Positions 29,728 to 39,379 of a stretch of 64,000 nt of DNA are shown one piece after another. How positions within the stretch are numbered: position 1 is the stretch's first letter; every line of letters begins with the position of its first letter. The translations under genes and the position numbers were made by a program. The notes beneath the pieces are model-generated. The model saw only the letters and a program-made list of their open reading frames with translations, was not told where the DNA came from and did no database searches. This stretch comes from Rhizobium oryzihabitans (GTDB taxonomy: Bacteria; Pseudomonadota; Alphaproteobacteria; Rhizobiales; Rhizobiaceae): positions 434,001 through 498,000 of the forward strand of contig NZ_CP048632.1 of NCBI RefSeq assembly GCF_010669145.1. Direction: 5' to 3'.

Positions 29728-30274
29728 TTTCGATCTCCTGGCGTTGTCTCATGATTGGAAAGGGCTTTTTGCCCGAGCTAGGCGGGAGGGGCAAGAGGTC
29801 TTTCGTGTATCTGTCGCACACAAAATGAAAGATCCTTTCAAAGCTGCTGCAAAGAAGCGCGGATCGGGGAAGTTGTGTCCCTGCGATCGAATTTCTACCT
29901 GTCGTGTTCAATTCATTTTTTCGATAATAATGTATTATAAATATTCGAATTAAGAATATGATTTTGCATATTATTTTTGATTTTGAAGTGATCTTTAATT
30001 TACGAATCCAGTGTTTAATTCGCCATATAGAATGACGAATGCAATTGGCCTGCGGTTGCCCCAGCCGCCAGTCCGAGAAGATGTTTTAAATCTCCTGAGC
30101 CCGATTGGTTCCGGCCATTTGTGTCGCGCCGCCATGAGAGCGGCCTGCATCAGCGGTTTTGCTGAATTTATTTTCTTGCGGTCCGGGTGTTTCGTCCGGC
30201 TGCAGGCCTTTGTCTGTCCGGGTGGAACGAACTCGGGTGATCCGTGGCGGTTGGACGAAAAGCGATAGTTTTAG
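29728..30274. other. AT-rich intergenic region between adh and the tadG-like gene
   Basis: About 550 bases. 29890-30010 is strongly AT-rich (for example ATAATGTATTATAAATATTCG) and carries no persuasive frame. It separates divergently transcribed genes, so promoters for both are expected here. Its base composition is far from that of neighbouring genes. Confidence 0.5.
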
Positions 30275-31518
30275 ATGTTGCATATTGGAAGAATATTGAA
30301 CGCATTGACGAATGGCTTCCGCTCGTTTCTGAGGGATCGGCGGGCAAATTTCGCCATTATTACGGCATTGCTCATGCCGGTTTTCCTTTTGACTTTCGGC
30401 ATGCTTTTCGAAGGCGGCCGGGGCTGGCCTATTACAGCCAGTCAAAACGGGTGATCGCACAAGCCTGTGAGCGCTCCACGAAACCGACGCGGACGAATGT
30501 ACCCCTTGATGAGGTACGTCGTAAAAACGTGCTCGATACCTTCGATGCGCTCATCCGTTCCACCAATCAGAAGGTGGTGAGCCGGGAGGTGAAAATCGAT
30601 TGGTTGACCACGAACATCAACGCTAAATTCACCTACAAAACGATGTTGGGTGGGATGTTCGACGTCGAAAAGATGGACTACGAGCTGACTTATCGGTGTG
30701 GCGGTATTCCCCCCTATCCTTATGACGGTGAAGTGATCGTCAATAACACATTCGATGTGTTGAATGGTGCCAACCGCATTCTCAAACACGGCAAAAGCCC
30801 CACTACCCCTAACGGTTGCTGGGGCGTTTATAGCTACGAGGAGCTTGGGTGGGATGGCGGTGCTGGTCCAGGCATCGAGCTTCAGGACTGGAGCAATGCC
30901 GAATGCCGCAAAAGACACGGCTGGCAAGGCTATGAGGAGCCTGAGAAGGGCGATGCTGCCCTTTGCGGCACCACATCGACAGATCCCAAGGATACAAAAA
31001 AGAACGACAAATCAAAGGAAGTCGACCAGCAGAAAGAAAACGACAAGGGCGGGTCTAGTTCCCAGCAAGCCAACCAGTGCCCGGCCAAGACGGATGACCC
31101 GCAGAAAGCATCTATGCTGAGTGTACAGAAAATACCGCCGACCAAATACGTGGTCGAACTCGACAGCAATTGGGATGGGCAGAAGAGAAGAGACGCCAAC
31201 AGCTCCATTTTCAAAATTGTTGAACTGCATCCCGGAGAATACGAGGTTTCGGTCTGGTATAATGGCCGCAACGACGCCTATGGGGGCACCAACGACATCG
31301 ATATCTTTCTGCAGGTCCAGCGCCCGCAATTAGGCCCCGAGAAGAAGATTATTGAAATGAGTCAAAAGGGTAAGGTCTTCTGGGAGCGCAGAAGCTACTC
31401 GATCACGGTTGATACCTATTCCGTCTACAAGCTAACGATTGCCGCAGGCGGGAAAAGCGACAGCATCGGCGGCATCATTACGGCTTTCGAGGTGAAGTAT
31501 GTCGACTCGCCGAAGTAG
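30275..31518 (+). pseudogene. TadG-like pilus-assembly gene with an N-terminal frameshift
   Basis: ATG 30275 starts with RDRRANFAIITALLMPVFLL, the Flp/Tad-type signal and membrane anchor, but that frame ends at TGA 30455. The rest (AYYSQSKRVIAQACERST onward, to 31518) is open in a different frame. Joining at 30420-30423 (GGGG) by one extra G gives ...FEGGRGLAYYSQSKR, a normal TadG-like junction. The remainder contains a soluble domain, a Lys/Gln/Ser-rich linker (KEVDQQKENDKGGSSSQQ) and a C-terminal beta-sandwich-like region (LHPGEYEVSVWYNGRND). Extracellular role in pilus or surface assembly is inferred from the neighbours. Confidence 0.7.
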
Positions 31519-32038
31519 TATTGTCTCCCTCCGTTGTTGTTGTCTGCTCAGGTCCTGCGTCGCCGATATCCGGGCCGCAACCGCCGTCGAGTTCGGCTTG
31601 CTGATGCCGGTCTATTTTTTGCTGGTCTTCGGTATTTTCGAAGTCGGATTGGCCCTGCTGCTTAGTCTCAATCTGGCGACCGCGGCCAATGCTGGCGGGG
31701 AATTGCTGCGCAAGGCTGCGGTAAGCCAGAAAGCGGTCACCGAGGCAGAGCTCAGGCGGGTAATAGCCTCAAATTTCCTGCTTGGTACAACGGAAAAGGA
31801 TATGAAAATAGCGCTCATTCCCATCCCGGATGCGGACTTCACCGCCGCGCCGCTGACGTTTCCGATCGAGAACAAGTTTCAGGCGCCAGACAGGAAGACC
31901 GGGCAATATCTTCTGGCACTCGGTTATAATTGGCGATTCATTCTTCCCACCACCCGTTTGCTGGTCCAAGGTGGGGGTAACCGGCCGCAATTGCAAAATC
32001 TCTCTCTGGCGATCACCGCAAATCGGGTGACGGAATGA
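31499..32038 (+). CDS. TadE-like pilus-assembly protein
   Basis: 179 residues overlapping the tadG-like gene by 20 bases. A basic N-terminal stretch leads into a TadE-type hydrophobic segment (DIRAATAVEFGLLMPVYFLL) with the characteristic Glu after the processing site. The rest is a compact periplasmic domain. TadE proteins are minor pseudopilins processed by TadV in Flp/Tad systems. No pilus ATPase, secretin or TadV is nearby, so it must rely on components elsewhere or be an orphan. Ends by overlapping the next gene by 4 bases. Confidence 0.72.
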   Translation: MSTRRSSIVSLRCCCLLRSCVADIRAATAVEFGLLMPVYFLLVFGIFEVGLALLLSLNLATAANAGGELLRKAAVSQKAVTEAELRRVIASNFLLGTTEKDMKIALIPIPDADFTAAPLTFPIENKFQAPDRKTGQYLLALGYNWRFILPTTRLLVQGGGNRPQLQNLSLAITANRVTE

Positions 32039-32613
32039 TGGTCGTCCGGTTGCAATCCATTTTCACCACCATGATGCGATCTCGCGCCGGCGTGGCTGCC
32101 GTGGAATTTTCCCTGTTGTTGCCAATGCTGGTCGTCCTTCTGGCGGTGATGATCGAAACCGGTCGGGGTTGGTTGAGTTACGATCGATTCGTAACGGTCG
32201 TCGACAATACAGCCCGCTGGTCCGCCCGTTTCCCGGAATTCGAAGAGCGTGTTCGGACGGGCGTCAAAACCTTTGTCATCGCCGCCGGCCGGCCTCTCGA
32301 CCCCGAAAAGCTCGATTTGACCTTGCGAAGTGCCAGACTGGTGGGGGGGGTCGCCGTCACCGAATTTGCGCCTTACAACTTCTTCGGCTCCGCCGAAAAC
32401 GTGAAATGGGATAAGATGTTGAAGGCGGGGAACTTCAAGGAAGAAGAGGCCGTCATCGTGATTTCGGGCCGTTACAAATATCGACCGCTCTTTTCGTTTC
32501 TCAGCAATACGACCCTCGAGTTCCAATATGTGGCGACTGTCAACCCTTATTTCTCGCGGCACTATAAGTATCAGAAGGGCAATTCTGACTGGAAGTTCTG
32601 GAACGTTCGCTGA
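32035..32613 (+). CDS. TadF/TadE-like pilus-assembly protein with a G8 tract
   Basis: 192 residues beginning MMVVRLQSIFTTMMR. The TadE-like motif AGVAAVEFSLLLPMLVVLL (residues about 20-38) is followed by a helical and globular region (RGWLSYDRFVTVVDNTARWS). Overlaps the upstream gene by 4 bases (ATGA). It contains an eight-G run at 32343-32350 that is in frame as read. Third and last member of the tad-like set; convergent to trmFO. Confidence 0.7.
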   Translation: MMVVRLQSIFTTMMRSRAGVAAVEFSLLLPMLVVLLAVMIETGRGWLSYDRFVTVVDNTARWSARFPEFEERVRTGVKTFVIAAGRPLDPEKLDLTLRSARLVGGVAVTEFAPYNFFGSAENVKWDKMLKAGNFKEEEAVIVISGRYKYRPLFSFLSNTTLEFQYVATVNPYFSRHYKYQKGNSDWKFWNVR

Positions 32614-32659
32614 CGGGAACATTGGGTAAGTTGCTCTTGGCGCTCCAATACCATGTCTA

Positions 32660-34105
32660 TCAGGGGCCTTGAACGATACCAGCGGTCGTGGCGGCTTCGC
32701 CCTCCTTCAACCACTCCGCACAATCCCTCAATGCCCGCGCTGCAACCAGTTGGCGTTTCATGATCGTCTTGTCCTTGCCGCGGAAGCGCTTGACGCCTTC
32801 CGGCTTGACGATGGAGCCGGGTTCCAGTTCCGGGAAGAGGCCGAAATTGATGTTCATCGGCTGGAAGGAGCGCTTGCCCGGCTCATCATTCGAAGAGAGG
32901 TGGCCGCCGGTGATGTGGTTGAGAAGCGAGCCGAGTGCGGTGGTTGCGGGCGGCAGGCTTGGGGCCTCGCCCTTCTGTTCGGCGGCGGCGAAGCGGCCGG
33001 CCAGAAGGCCGACCGAGGCGCTTTCCACATAACCTTCGCAGCCGGTGATCTGGCCGGCGAAGCGCAGGTCCGGACGCGATTTCAGCTTCAGCGACGGATC
33101 GAGCAGTATCGGGGAATCGATATAGGTGTTGCGGTGCAGGCCGCCAAGCCTTGCGAATTCCGCATTTTCGAGGCCCGGTATCATGCGGAACACATCCGCC
33201 TGGACGCCGTATTTCAATTTGGTCTGGAAACCGACCATGTTGTAGAGCGTGCCAAGCGCATTGTCCTGTCGCAGCTGGACGACGGCATAGGCCTTGACGG
33301 TCGGGTTATGGGCGTTGGTCAGGCCCATGGGCTTCATCGGGCCATGGCGCAGCGTCTGGCGGCCACGTTCGGCCATGATCTCGATCGGCAGGCAGCCGTC
33401 GAAATAGGGCGTGCCTTCCCATTCCTTGAAACCCACCGTATCGCCGGCGATCAGCGCGTCGATGAAGGCGTTATATTGTTTCTCATCCATCGGGCAGTTG
33501 ATGTAATCCTTGCCAGTGCCGCCGGGGCCGACCTTGTCGTAGCGCGACTGGTACCAGCAGATATCCATGTTGATGCTGTCGCGATGCACGATGGGCGCGA
33601 TGGCATCGAAAAAGGCGAGCGCATCCGCACCCGTTTGCGACTGGATGGCTGCGGCCAGATCCGGCGAGGTAAGCGGGCCGGTGGCGATGATGCTGTTGCC
33701 CCATTCCTTTGGCGGCAGGCCGGAAACCTCTTCGCGGACGATTGTCACCAACGGGTGATTTTCTAGCTCTTTCGTCACTGCTTCAGAAAACCCGTCGCGA
33801 TCGACGGCGAGCGCGCCGCCGGCCGGCACCTGATGCCTGTCGGCGCAGGCCATGATCAGCGAGCCGGCAAGGCGCATTTCGGCGTGAATGACACCGACCG
33901 CATTCGCCGTCGCATCGTCGGAGCGGAAGGAATTGGAACAGACCAGTTCCGCCAGCGTGTCGCCCTTATGCGCATCCGTGCCGCGCACGCCGCGCATTTC
34001 GTGCAGGATGACGGGCACGCCGCTCTCAGCAATCTGCCAGGCGGCTTCCGAACCGGCCAGTCCGCCGCCCACGACGTGAATGGGAGAAGTGGTCTTGTCT
34101 TGCAT
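32660..34105 (-). CDS. trmFO: Methylenetetrahydrofolate--tRNA-(uracil-5-)-methyltransferase TrmFO
   Basis: 481 residues, an FAD enzyme that makes m5U54 in tRNA with methylene-THF as the carbon source. The FAD motif [20 protein letters not shown] is at the N-terminus; other conserved segments are [31 protein letters not shown] and [13 protein letters not shown]. Start at ATG 34105 is preferred over 34135, which adds a non-family ten-residue lead. It is convergent with the tadF-like gene. Confidence 0.95.
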   Translation of the reverse strand: MQDKTTSPIHVVGGGLAGSEAAWQIAESGVPVILHEMRGVRGTDAHKGDTLAELVCSNSFRSDDATANAVGVIHAEMRLAGSLIMACADRHQVPAGGALAVDRDGFSEAVTKELENHPLVTIVREEVSGLPPKEWGNSIIATGPLTSPDLAAAIQSQTGADALAFFDAIAPIVHRDSINMDICWYQSRYDKVGPGGTGKDYINCPMDEKQYNAFIDALIAGDTVGFKEWEGTPYFDGCLPIEIMAERGRQTLRHGPMKPMGLTNAHNPTVKAYAVVQLRQDNALGTLYNMVGFQTKLKYGVQADVFRMIPGLENAEFARLGGLHRNTYIDSPILLDPSLKLKSRPDLRFAGQITGCEGYVESASVGLLAGRFAAAEQKGEAPSLPPATTALGSLLNHITGGHLSSNDEPGKRSFQPMNINFGLFPELEPGSIVKPEGVKRFRGKDKTIMKRQLVAARALRDCAEWLKEGEAATTAGIVQGP

Positions 34106-34340
34106 GCTGGCGTCCATGAGCCGCGCGGTTGCCAAGGGCTCCCGTCCGGCGGCTGTCTTTCGAGTGATTGTTTTGCACGGGCCCCGAAGGACGCGGCATT
34201 GTTTGCGGATGCACTAGCATGCATGGCCGGGGCAGCCAAATGTTTTTGCGGGTGGGAGATAACCAGGGGCAGGCGGCGGCCGGAGTTTTGGCGAAGCCCG
34301 AGATCTGGGCAAGCGTTTGTGGGACGAGCGGTCGCCGCTT

Positions 34341-34461
34341 GTTTCTTCTCCCCGCCGGGGAGAAGGTCGCGGCAGCGGGATGAGGGGGCGAGGGTAGAGA
34401 GATGCGGAGAGCTTGCCCCTCCGACCCCTTCGGGCCACTTTCTCCCCGGGCGGGGACAAGA
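34341..34461. repeat. Palindromic intergenic repeat, family D copy 1
   Basis: Opens GTTTCTTCTCCCCGCCGGGG and has the GCAGCGGGATGAGGGGGCGA central block; this copy ends with TCTCCCCGGGCGGGGACAAG, so the right arm has drifted. Other copies are near 46.1, 48.9, 54.1 and 61.1 kb. Confidence 0.8.
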
Positions 34462-34553
34462 CATGTGCCGCGCTGCCGAGACTTTATCGGTCGCCTTTGG
34501 CGCTCGGTATAAGCCGCGACGGAGAACCAATTCCCCGCAAATACCGCCAGAAT

Positions 34554-34584
34554 CAAAAACGGCGCCAGAGGCGCCGTTTTCTTA
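34554..34584 (-). terminator. Terminator of the first DUF1127 gene
   Basis: AAAACGGCGCCTCTGGCGCCGTTTT on the minus strand is a near-perfect hairpin with a T-tract, about 60 bases after the stop codon. It is symmetrical and could act in both directions. Confidence 0.8.
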
Positions 34585-34643
34585 AAACCTGTCGCTCGAT
34601 CGTCGCGCCCTGGAGGTCGGGCAGCGGGACGACCGTTTACGCC

Positions 34644-34787
34644 TTAGCGGAACGAACGGGCTGCTACGTTACGGATGTCGTAACGGGTCAGGCCGATGTC
34701 GCTCAGAGCCTGGTTGGAGAGGCTGCCGAGTTCGTTGATCGTGCGGCGGTAGGAGATCCAGTTCTTTGCGATGCGGATAGGGTTCAT
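34644..34787 (-). CDS. DUF1127 small Arg-rich protein (47 residues)
   Basis: Translation MNPIRIAKNWISYRRTINEL then GSLSNQALSDIGLTRYDIRN with a short basic tail. The signature L..L...L.DIGL.R.DI of DUF1127 is clear. GAGGAAACGACC precedes the ATG. Family members in A. tumefaciens have been linked to phosphate and carbon metabolism; no enzymatic role is expected. Has its own terminator; a second DUF1127 gene is 480 bases upstream. Confidence 0.9.
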   Translation of the reverse strand: MNPIRIAKNWISYRRTINELGSLSNQALSDIGLTRYDIRNVAARSFR

Positions 34788-35266
34788 GGTCGTTTCCTCA
34801 ATCTTTCTTTGTGAATTCGTCTGCCGGCTCAGTGTTTCTGTGCTCTCGGCTGTTGAGGTTTATATATAGACATTCAGCTATGTTGTGCAGTGCAGAATTT
34901 AGGCTACTGCCATGCATTTGTGCACTATGTCGGCTAATTTTACGGCTTTGAGTATCATCTGAGCAAAATATGAGCGGAAATGCCTGTCTTTCGGGCGTTT
35001 TTGGAGGGCTCCGTGGCCTTTGGCGACAGTAAGCGGGCCTTTTTCGATGTCAGAGAGTGTCGATGGCGCCTTCAGGCTCTCAAAATCACGCTACGCGACC
35101 GGCCTGCCGATGCATTTTTGATCGGTTTCCTTCCAGCGCCTTCCAGAGTGTGGGGGCTGGTTCGATCTCAAGGCATTGCCCAAAACGAAAAAAGGCCAGA
35201 GGCGGGGAGCCTCAGGCCTTTTGAAAGGGTAGTCTCGCATCCGCCGCATTCAAGCGGCGGGGCGTA
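34788..35266. other. Intergenic region between the two DUF1127 genes
   Basis: 480 bases. The part just upstream of the first DUF1127 gene (34800-34960) is AT-rich and likely regulatory; a hairpin terminator at 35187-35224 belongs to the second gene. No further gene is seen. Confidence 0.5.
35187..35224 (-). terminator. Terminator of the second DUF1127 gene
   Basis: On the minus strand, AAAAGGCCTGAGGCTCCCCG pairs with CCTCTGGCCTTTTTTCG to give a hairpin with a six-T tract, about 45 bases after the stop. Confidence 0.85.
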
Positions 35267-35413
35267 TTAGATGCCGACGGCGGTACGGGCGACGCGGCGG
35301 ATGTCCTGACGGCCAATGCCGAGGTCACTCAGTTCGCGGTCGGTCATACGGCCGAGTTCGGTTACGGTCTGACGATACTTGCGCCAGTTGGTCAGCGAGC
35401 GTGCAATGTTCAT
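35267..35413 (-). CDS. DUF1127 small Arg-rich protein (48 residues)
   Basis: MNIARSLTNWRKYRQTVTEL, then GRMTDRELSDLGIGRQDIRR and a short tail ending in VGI. An AGGAAG sequence lies 6 bases before ATG 35413, so I prefer that start over ATG 35419, where it would abut the codon. Carries the DUF1127 motif with more Arg than its 47-residue neighbour. Has its own terminator. Confidence 0.9.
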   Translation of the reverse strand: MNIARSLTNWRKYRQTVTELGRMTDRELSDLGIGRQDIRRVARTAVGI

Positions 35414-36056
35414 GGTCATCTTCCTCTTCGTGCTGTTCAGTCTCCACGGCCAGTCTTGGGAGGCTTTGGACCGGGGCTGAACTCGATGTCTGTATGACCA
35501 TGAATATAATCGGTTTAATCAAAACAAAAACAGACAATGCAAGATGCCACCTATGCACGGGATGCAATGCAAGCCCGTAAATCGACCCGATTGCGGCGAT
35601 TCATGCATAATTTGTGACCATTTTGTGTGCTTTTGGTGAAGCGATCCGATCGGGCGGATGTAAAGCCGTGCGATCAAGGCGAATGCGTGGGCGATTACAA
35701 CATGTCGGCGGCAGGGCAGGGCCGTTACGGTCCCTGATCCGGGGCAGGCGCATGGCCCTCACGGAAGCCCATGCGGAACGCCCTATATATAATGTCAGGT
35801 AGCCGCATAAATGTTATGTGCTTCCACGCATGCGGCGTGGCTGTCCTTTCGGCTGCTGCCAGGCGGTGCGGAGGCAAGAGGGGTGCAGCCGTTTTCCTGT
35901 CCGTCGCGGGTCCATTCCCTTCCGGCGTGGGCAAAAGCGCGGCGGGGGTCCTTACGCTTCCGGAGCAGGGGCCAATAAAAGTCCGGATGAAACGAAAGGC
36001 GGCGACAAGGCGTGCTTGACCCTTTCTGAACATTGTGACATACCGCCGCCCAACGT
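35414..36056. other. Intergenic region upstream of tRNA-Leu
   Basis: About 640 bases. It must contain promoters for the DUF1127 gene (35420-35540 is AT-rich) and for the tRNA. Apparent frames over 35.7-36.2 kb on either strand are not gene-like. Nothing else recognised. Confidence 0.5.
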
Positions 36057-36139
36057 GCGGGTATGGCGGAATTGGTAGACGCATTGGTTTTAGGTACCAA
36101 CGCTTCGGCGTGGGAGTTCGAGTCTCTCTACCCGCACCA
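36057..36139 (+). tRNA. tRNA-Leu (anticodon UAG)
   Basis: Acceptor stem GCGGGTA / TACCCGC, D-arm with GGTAGAC, anticodon stem TTGGT / ACCAA with loop TTTAGGT (anticodon TAG at 36091-36093). It has the long variable arm CGCTTCGGCG expected of class II leucine tRNAs and a T-arm containing GTTCGAGTC. Discriminator A36136 and an encoded CCA (36137-36139). Reads CUA-type leucine codons. The tig gene follows 240 bases on. Confidence 0.97.
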
Positions 36140-36377
36140 CTAGCAAAGCATGGCTGTGCCACGCTTGCGCCAGGGTGCATCTTTGATGATGCAAGGGCTT
36201 TGGGGTTCATCATCCCCTTGCGCCTTTATCTTGGGCGCTGGCGCAATTTCGTCGGGCAGGCGCTTTGTGTGAAGAAATAATGGAAGCCACGGCCGGGGAG
36301 CGAAGTTTCCGGCGCAGTGCTCGAAAGTAAACCAACGGCTGTCTGAGCACCGCCGCCATGATGTGAAGGTTAGGAAA

Positions 36378-37856
36378 ATGCAGGTTATCGAAACGCTCGC
36401 TGAAGGGCTGAAGCGCGAACTCAAGGTCGTTATTCCGGCCGCCGACATGAAGGCCCGTCTGGACGAGCGCCTGGTTGACGCCAAGGACAAGGTTCGCATC
36501 AACGGCTTCCGTCCCGGCAAGGTGCCGATGGGCCATCTGAAGAAGATGTATGGCAAGTCCATCATGGCCGACCTCGTCAACGAGCTGGTTCGTGAAAAGC
36601 CGTCTGAAATCCTTTCCAGCCGCGGCGAAAAGTCTGCAACGCAGCCGGCCATCTCCATGACCGAAGACGAGCAGGAAGCTGAAAAGATCCTGTCGGCCGA
36701 ATCCGATTTCGAATTCACCGTTGCCTATGAAATCATTCCGGCCATCGAACTGAAGGCCAATGACGGCATCAAGGTTACCCGCGAAGTTGTTGAAGTCTCC
36801 GAAGACGAAATCAACGAGCAGATCCTGAAGATCGCCGAAAGCGCCCGCACCTTCGAACCCAAGAAGGGCAAGGCTGCCGATGGCGACCGCGTTACCATGA
36901 ACTATCTCGGCAAGGTTGACGGCGAAGCCTTCGATGGCGGCGCTGCCGAAGATGCCGAACTGGTTCTCGGCTCCGGCCGCTTCATCCCCGGCTTCGAAGA
37001 CCAGCTCGTCGGCGTCAAGGCTGGCGACGAAAAGACCATCACCGTGACCTTCCCGGCCGATTATCCGGCTGCGAACCTGGCCGGCAAGGACGCCACCTTC
37101 GACATCACCGTCAAGGAAGTTGCTGCTGCTGCTGCCGTCGAAATCAACGACGAACTGGCTGAAAAGCTCGGTCTCGAATCGGCTGAAAAGCTGAAGGAAA
37201 TCGTCAAGGGCCAGATCGAAAGCCAGTACGGCAACGTCACCCGCCAGAAGGTCAAGCGTCAGATCCTCGACCAGCTGGACGAAATGTACAAGTTCGACAC
37301 ACCGGCTGGCCTCGTTGACGCCGAGTTCGACAACATCTGGCGCCAGATCAACACCGATCTCGCCCAGTCCGGCAAGACCTTTGCTGACGAAGACACGACC
37401 GAAGAAGAAGCCCGCGAAGAATATCGCAAGCTTGCTGAACGTCGCGTTCGTCTCGGCCTCGTTCTCTCCGAAATCGGCGAAAAGGCCGGTGTTGAAGTGA
37501 CCGAAGAAGAAATGCAGCGCGCACTGTTCCAGCAGCTGCAGCAGTTCCCCGGCCAGCAGAAGGAAATCCTCGATTTCTTCCGTAACACGCCCGGCGCTTC
37601 CGCTTCGCTGCGCGCTCCGATCTTCGAAGAAAAGGTCATCGACAAGCTGCTCTCCGAAATCTCGGTAACGGACAAGACCGTTTCCAAGGAAGAGCTTCTG
37701 GCTGACGACGGCGAAGAAGCAACGGAAACCAAGAAGAAGGCTCCGGCCAAGAAAAAGGCTGCTGCCAAGGCTGACGACGCCGCTGAAGGCGAAGAAGCCG
37801 CTCCGAAGAAGAAGGCTCCGGCCAAGAAGAAGGCCGCTGAAGGCGACGCCGAATAA
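36378..37856 (+). CDS. tig: Trigger factor
   Basis: 492 residues from ATG 36378 ([10 protein letters not shown]) after TTAGGAAA; a frame extension to 36363 is not needed. Ribosome-bound chaperone and prolyl isomerase: ribosome-binding signature [17 protein letters not shown] near residue 50, FKBP domain in the middle ([20 protein letters not shown]), and a C-terminal helical domain. The last about 60 residues are an unusual run of Lys/Ala/Pro/Glu ([14 protein letters not shown] repeated), a histone-like tail. Confidence 0.97.
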   Translation: MQVIETLAEGLKRELKVVIPAADMKARLDERLVDAKDKVRINGFRPGKVPMGHLKKMYGKSIMADLVNELVREKPSEILSSRGEKSATQPAISMTEDEQEAEKILSAESDFEFTVAYEIIPAIELKANDGIKVTREVVEVSEDEINEQILKIAESARTFEPKKGKAADGDRVTMNYLGKVDGEAFDGGAAEDAELVLGSGRFIPGFEDQLVGVKAGDEKTITVTFPADYPAANLAGKDATFDITVKEVAAAAAVEINDELAEKLGLESAEKLKEIVKGQIESQYGNVTRQKVKRQILDQLDEMYKFDTPAGLVDAEFDNIWRQINTDLAQSGKTFADEDTTEEEAREEYRKLAERRVRLGLVLSEIGEKAGVEVTEEEMQRALFQQLQQFPGQQKEILDFFRNTPGASASLRAPIFEEKVIDKLLSEISVTDKTVSKEELLADDGEEATETKKKAPAKKKAAAKADDAAEGEEAAPKKKAPAKKKAAEGDAE

Positions 37857-37882
37857 TCTTCTTCAGCGACAGCTGATCGAAC

Positions 37883-37917
37883 AAAGGGCCGCGGCGAAAG
37901 CTGCGGCCTTTTTCGTT
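37883..37917 (+). terminator. Rho-independent terminator of tig
   Basis: AAGGGCCGCGGC pairs with GCTGCGGCCTT around a GAAA loop, followed by TTTTTCG, 27 bases after the stop. Confidence 0.88.
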
Positions 37918-38370
37918 TTTGAGATTTGGCAAGACTGAAAACATCCGTACCCGGTCATCCCGGGCCTTTCCTCTTCCTCATTCCTGTGCTTGTCACAGGA
38001 AACTAGACAGCCCAAGTCTTTGGGCCGAAAGAAGTCTCTCGCCGCGCAGACGCGCGTCGGCTGGATTCCTGTGACAAGCACAGGAATGAGGGGTGGGGAC
38101 GCACTTACGGATCGAGCCGTCGAAAAACTTTTTTGCTGCTCCCTGATCACAATGCGGTGCAGCATGAATTTTTGCTGCATCTGCTCTTGTTCATCTCCCG
38201 TTCATCTGGCACCCTGCGCAGCATGATTTGCCTTGGCTGCCGGGTGCAGCCGTGAAGGAAACATGGGCCGCCGTCGCGCGGCCGACATCGCTGCCAAAAC
38301 CATTGGCCTCCGCTTTTACCGTGCCTGCCGGGTTCTCCCGGTGCGCCCTTAATTTGCCAGGGGACAAGAT
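37918..38370. other. Intergenic region tig to secreted-protein gene
   Basis: About 450 bases holding the family A repeat (37978-38090) and the promoter region of the next gene. No other gene seen. Confidence 0.6.
37978..38090. repeat. Palindromic intergenic repeat, family A copy 4
   Basis: TCATTCCTGTGCTTGTCACA ... TGTGACAAGCACAGGAATGA arms with inner CAGCCCAAGTCTTTGGGCCG and the CGCGCAGACGCGCG block. Confidence 0.85.
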
Positions 38371-39021
38371 ATGTCGCCACGAACGGGCTTTGCCCTGTTG
38401 TTTTCCCTGTTTGCCGTCACCGGCACTGCCGCCCATGCCGATGAGGCAGGGCTGATCTGGAAGCCAGTCAAGAATTCCGACCGTTCCTATACGGCGCGCA
38501 TCGGCGCCAAGCTGCCGGTCGATACGCCGATCAGGGCGGGGCTGGAAATGGGCATGAACGCCTCAAGGACGGGGCAGGTGGTGGATACGCCGGTGCGGCT
38601 TTGGGGTAACGTGACGCTGCTGGCGGAGCAGCTGCCCGGCGTCTCGCTTGCCCGCGATGTCGGCGTCATCTTCAACGCACTGACGGGATCGAGCAGCGTT
38701 TCCATGACCTCGCAGCAGAAGCGCATCGTCACGCCCGAACTGGATATAGAGGCGAACCGCAATTTCACCGTTCGCTATGATGGCACGGCGCAGCAGTGGA
38801 ACGGCCTCGATGTTTCCCAATCGCTGCGCCTTTCCCGCTCCGAAACCGGCACCGCCTTCGTGCTGACGGGCGCGAGCCGCAACAGCTTCAACGAGTTCAG
38901 CAGCGGTGTCGCGGTGGAGCAGAAGATCGGCGATAATCTGACGGTGCGCGGGACGCTGGATCAGGGTTATGCGGATCATTTCCGGCCGGGGGTCAGTGCG
39001 CGGTATAGTATTCGGTGGTGA
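38371..39021 (+). CDS. Putative secreted / outer-membrane protein, unknown
   Basis: 216 residues following AGGGGACAAGAT, a usable ribosome site. A signal peptide (MSPRTGFALLFSLFAVTGTA, cut near AHADEA) leads to a domain of alternating hydrophobic and charged residues, ending with Trp (ARYSIRW). The alternating strands (TYTARIGAKL-, RVTLLAEQL- type stretches) and the C-terminal aromatic fit a small beta-barrel or adhesin-like fold. I do not recognise a family. Placed between tig and sthA. Confidence 0.6.
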   Translation: MSPRTGFALLFSLFAVTGTAAHADEAGLIWKPVKNSDRSYTARIGAKLPVDTPIRAGLEMGMNASRTGQVVDTPVRLWGNVTLLAEQLPGVSLARDVGVIFNALTGSSSVSMTSQQKRIVTPELDIEANRNFTVRYDGTAQQWNGLDVSQSLRLSRSETGTAFVLTGASRNSFNEFSSGVAVEQKIGDNLTVRGTLDQGYADHFRPGVSARYSIRW

Positions 39022-39061
39022 GACCGTGGTCCGGCTTCCGACTGTTCTGCGTAAAATTCGA

Positions 39062-39134
39062 CGTCATCCTCGGGCTTGACCCGAGGATCCACAATCCGGC
39101 GCTATGGATCCTCGGGTCAAGCCCGAGGATGACG
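39062..39134. repeat. Palindromic intergenic repeat, family C copy 1
   Basis: GTCATCCTCGGGCTTGACCC and the complementary GGGTCAAGCCCGAGGATGAC form a perfect hairpin of about 28-bp arms around a loop with CCGGCGCTATGGATCC. A second copy is at 53.8 kb. Confidence 0.88.
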
Positions 39135-39201
39135 ACGCAGAGGTTTTGGCATGGCGGCGGCGGGCTATGCTTCTAGGGGAAGTGGCGGTGAAAACCTCCT
39201 C

Positions 39202-39314
39202 CGTCATGCGGACTTGATCCGGCATCCAGCCGACGCGCGTCCGCGCGGCGTGAAGAGTCTTTCCAGCCCAGGGACTCGGGCCGGCTGGACCCCGGATCGA
39301 GTCCGGGGTGACGG
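39202..39314. repeat. Palindromic intergenic repeat, family B copy 4
   Basis: CGTCATGCGGACTTGATCCGGC arm and the GGATCGAGTCCGGGGTGACGG arm enclose the CAGCCGACGCGCG core. Imperfect arms suggest partial decay. Confidence 0.75.
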
Positions 39315-39379
39315 AGTGGGGATGCTGCGACCTTGCCACAAGCGCCCGTATGGTATTTTGCCCCCGCTGGATACTCCGC

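Larger units (their letters stand above)
34106..34643. other. Intergenic region with repeat D1 and terminator
   Basis: About 540 bases upstream of trmFO and downstream of the first DUF1127 gene. Contains a family D repeat (34341-34461) and a hairpin terminator (34554-34584). Nothing else is evident; several overlapping frames are shadows of the repeat. Confidence 0.6.
39022..39379. other. Intergenic region with two repeat elements
   Basis: About 360 bases almost filled by a family C element (39062-39134) and a family B element (39202-39314). No gene. Confidence 0.65.

Noticed and set aside
35725..36213. A 162-codon minus-strand frame near the tRNA
   Set aside because: Its central part (GRETRTPTPKRW) is the antisense reading of tRNA-Leu, a well-known artefact of automatic gene calling.
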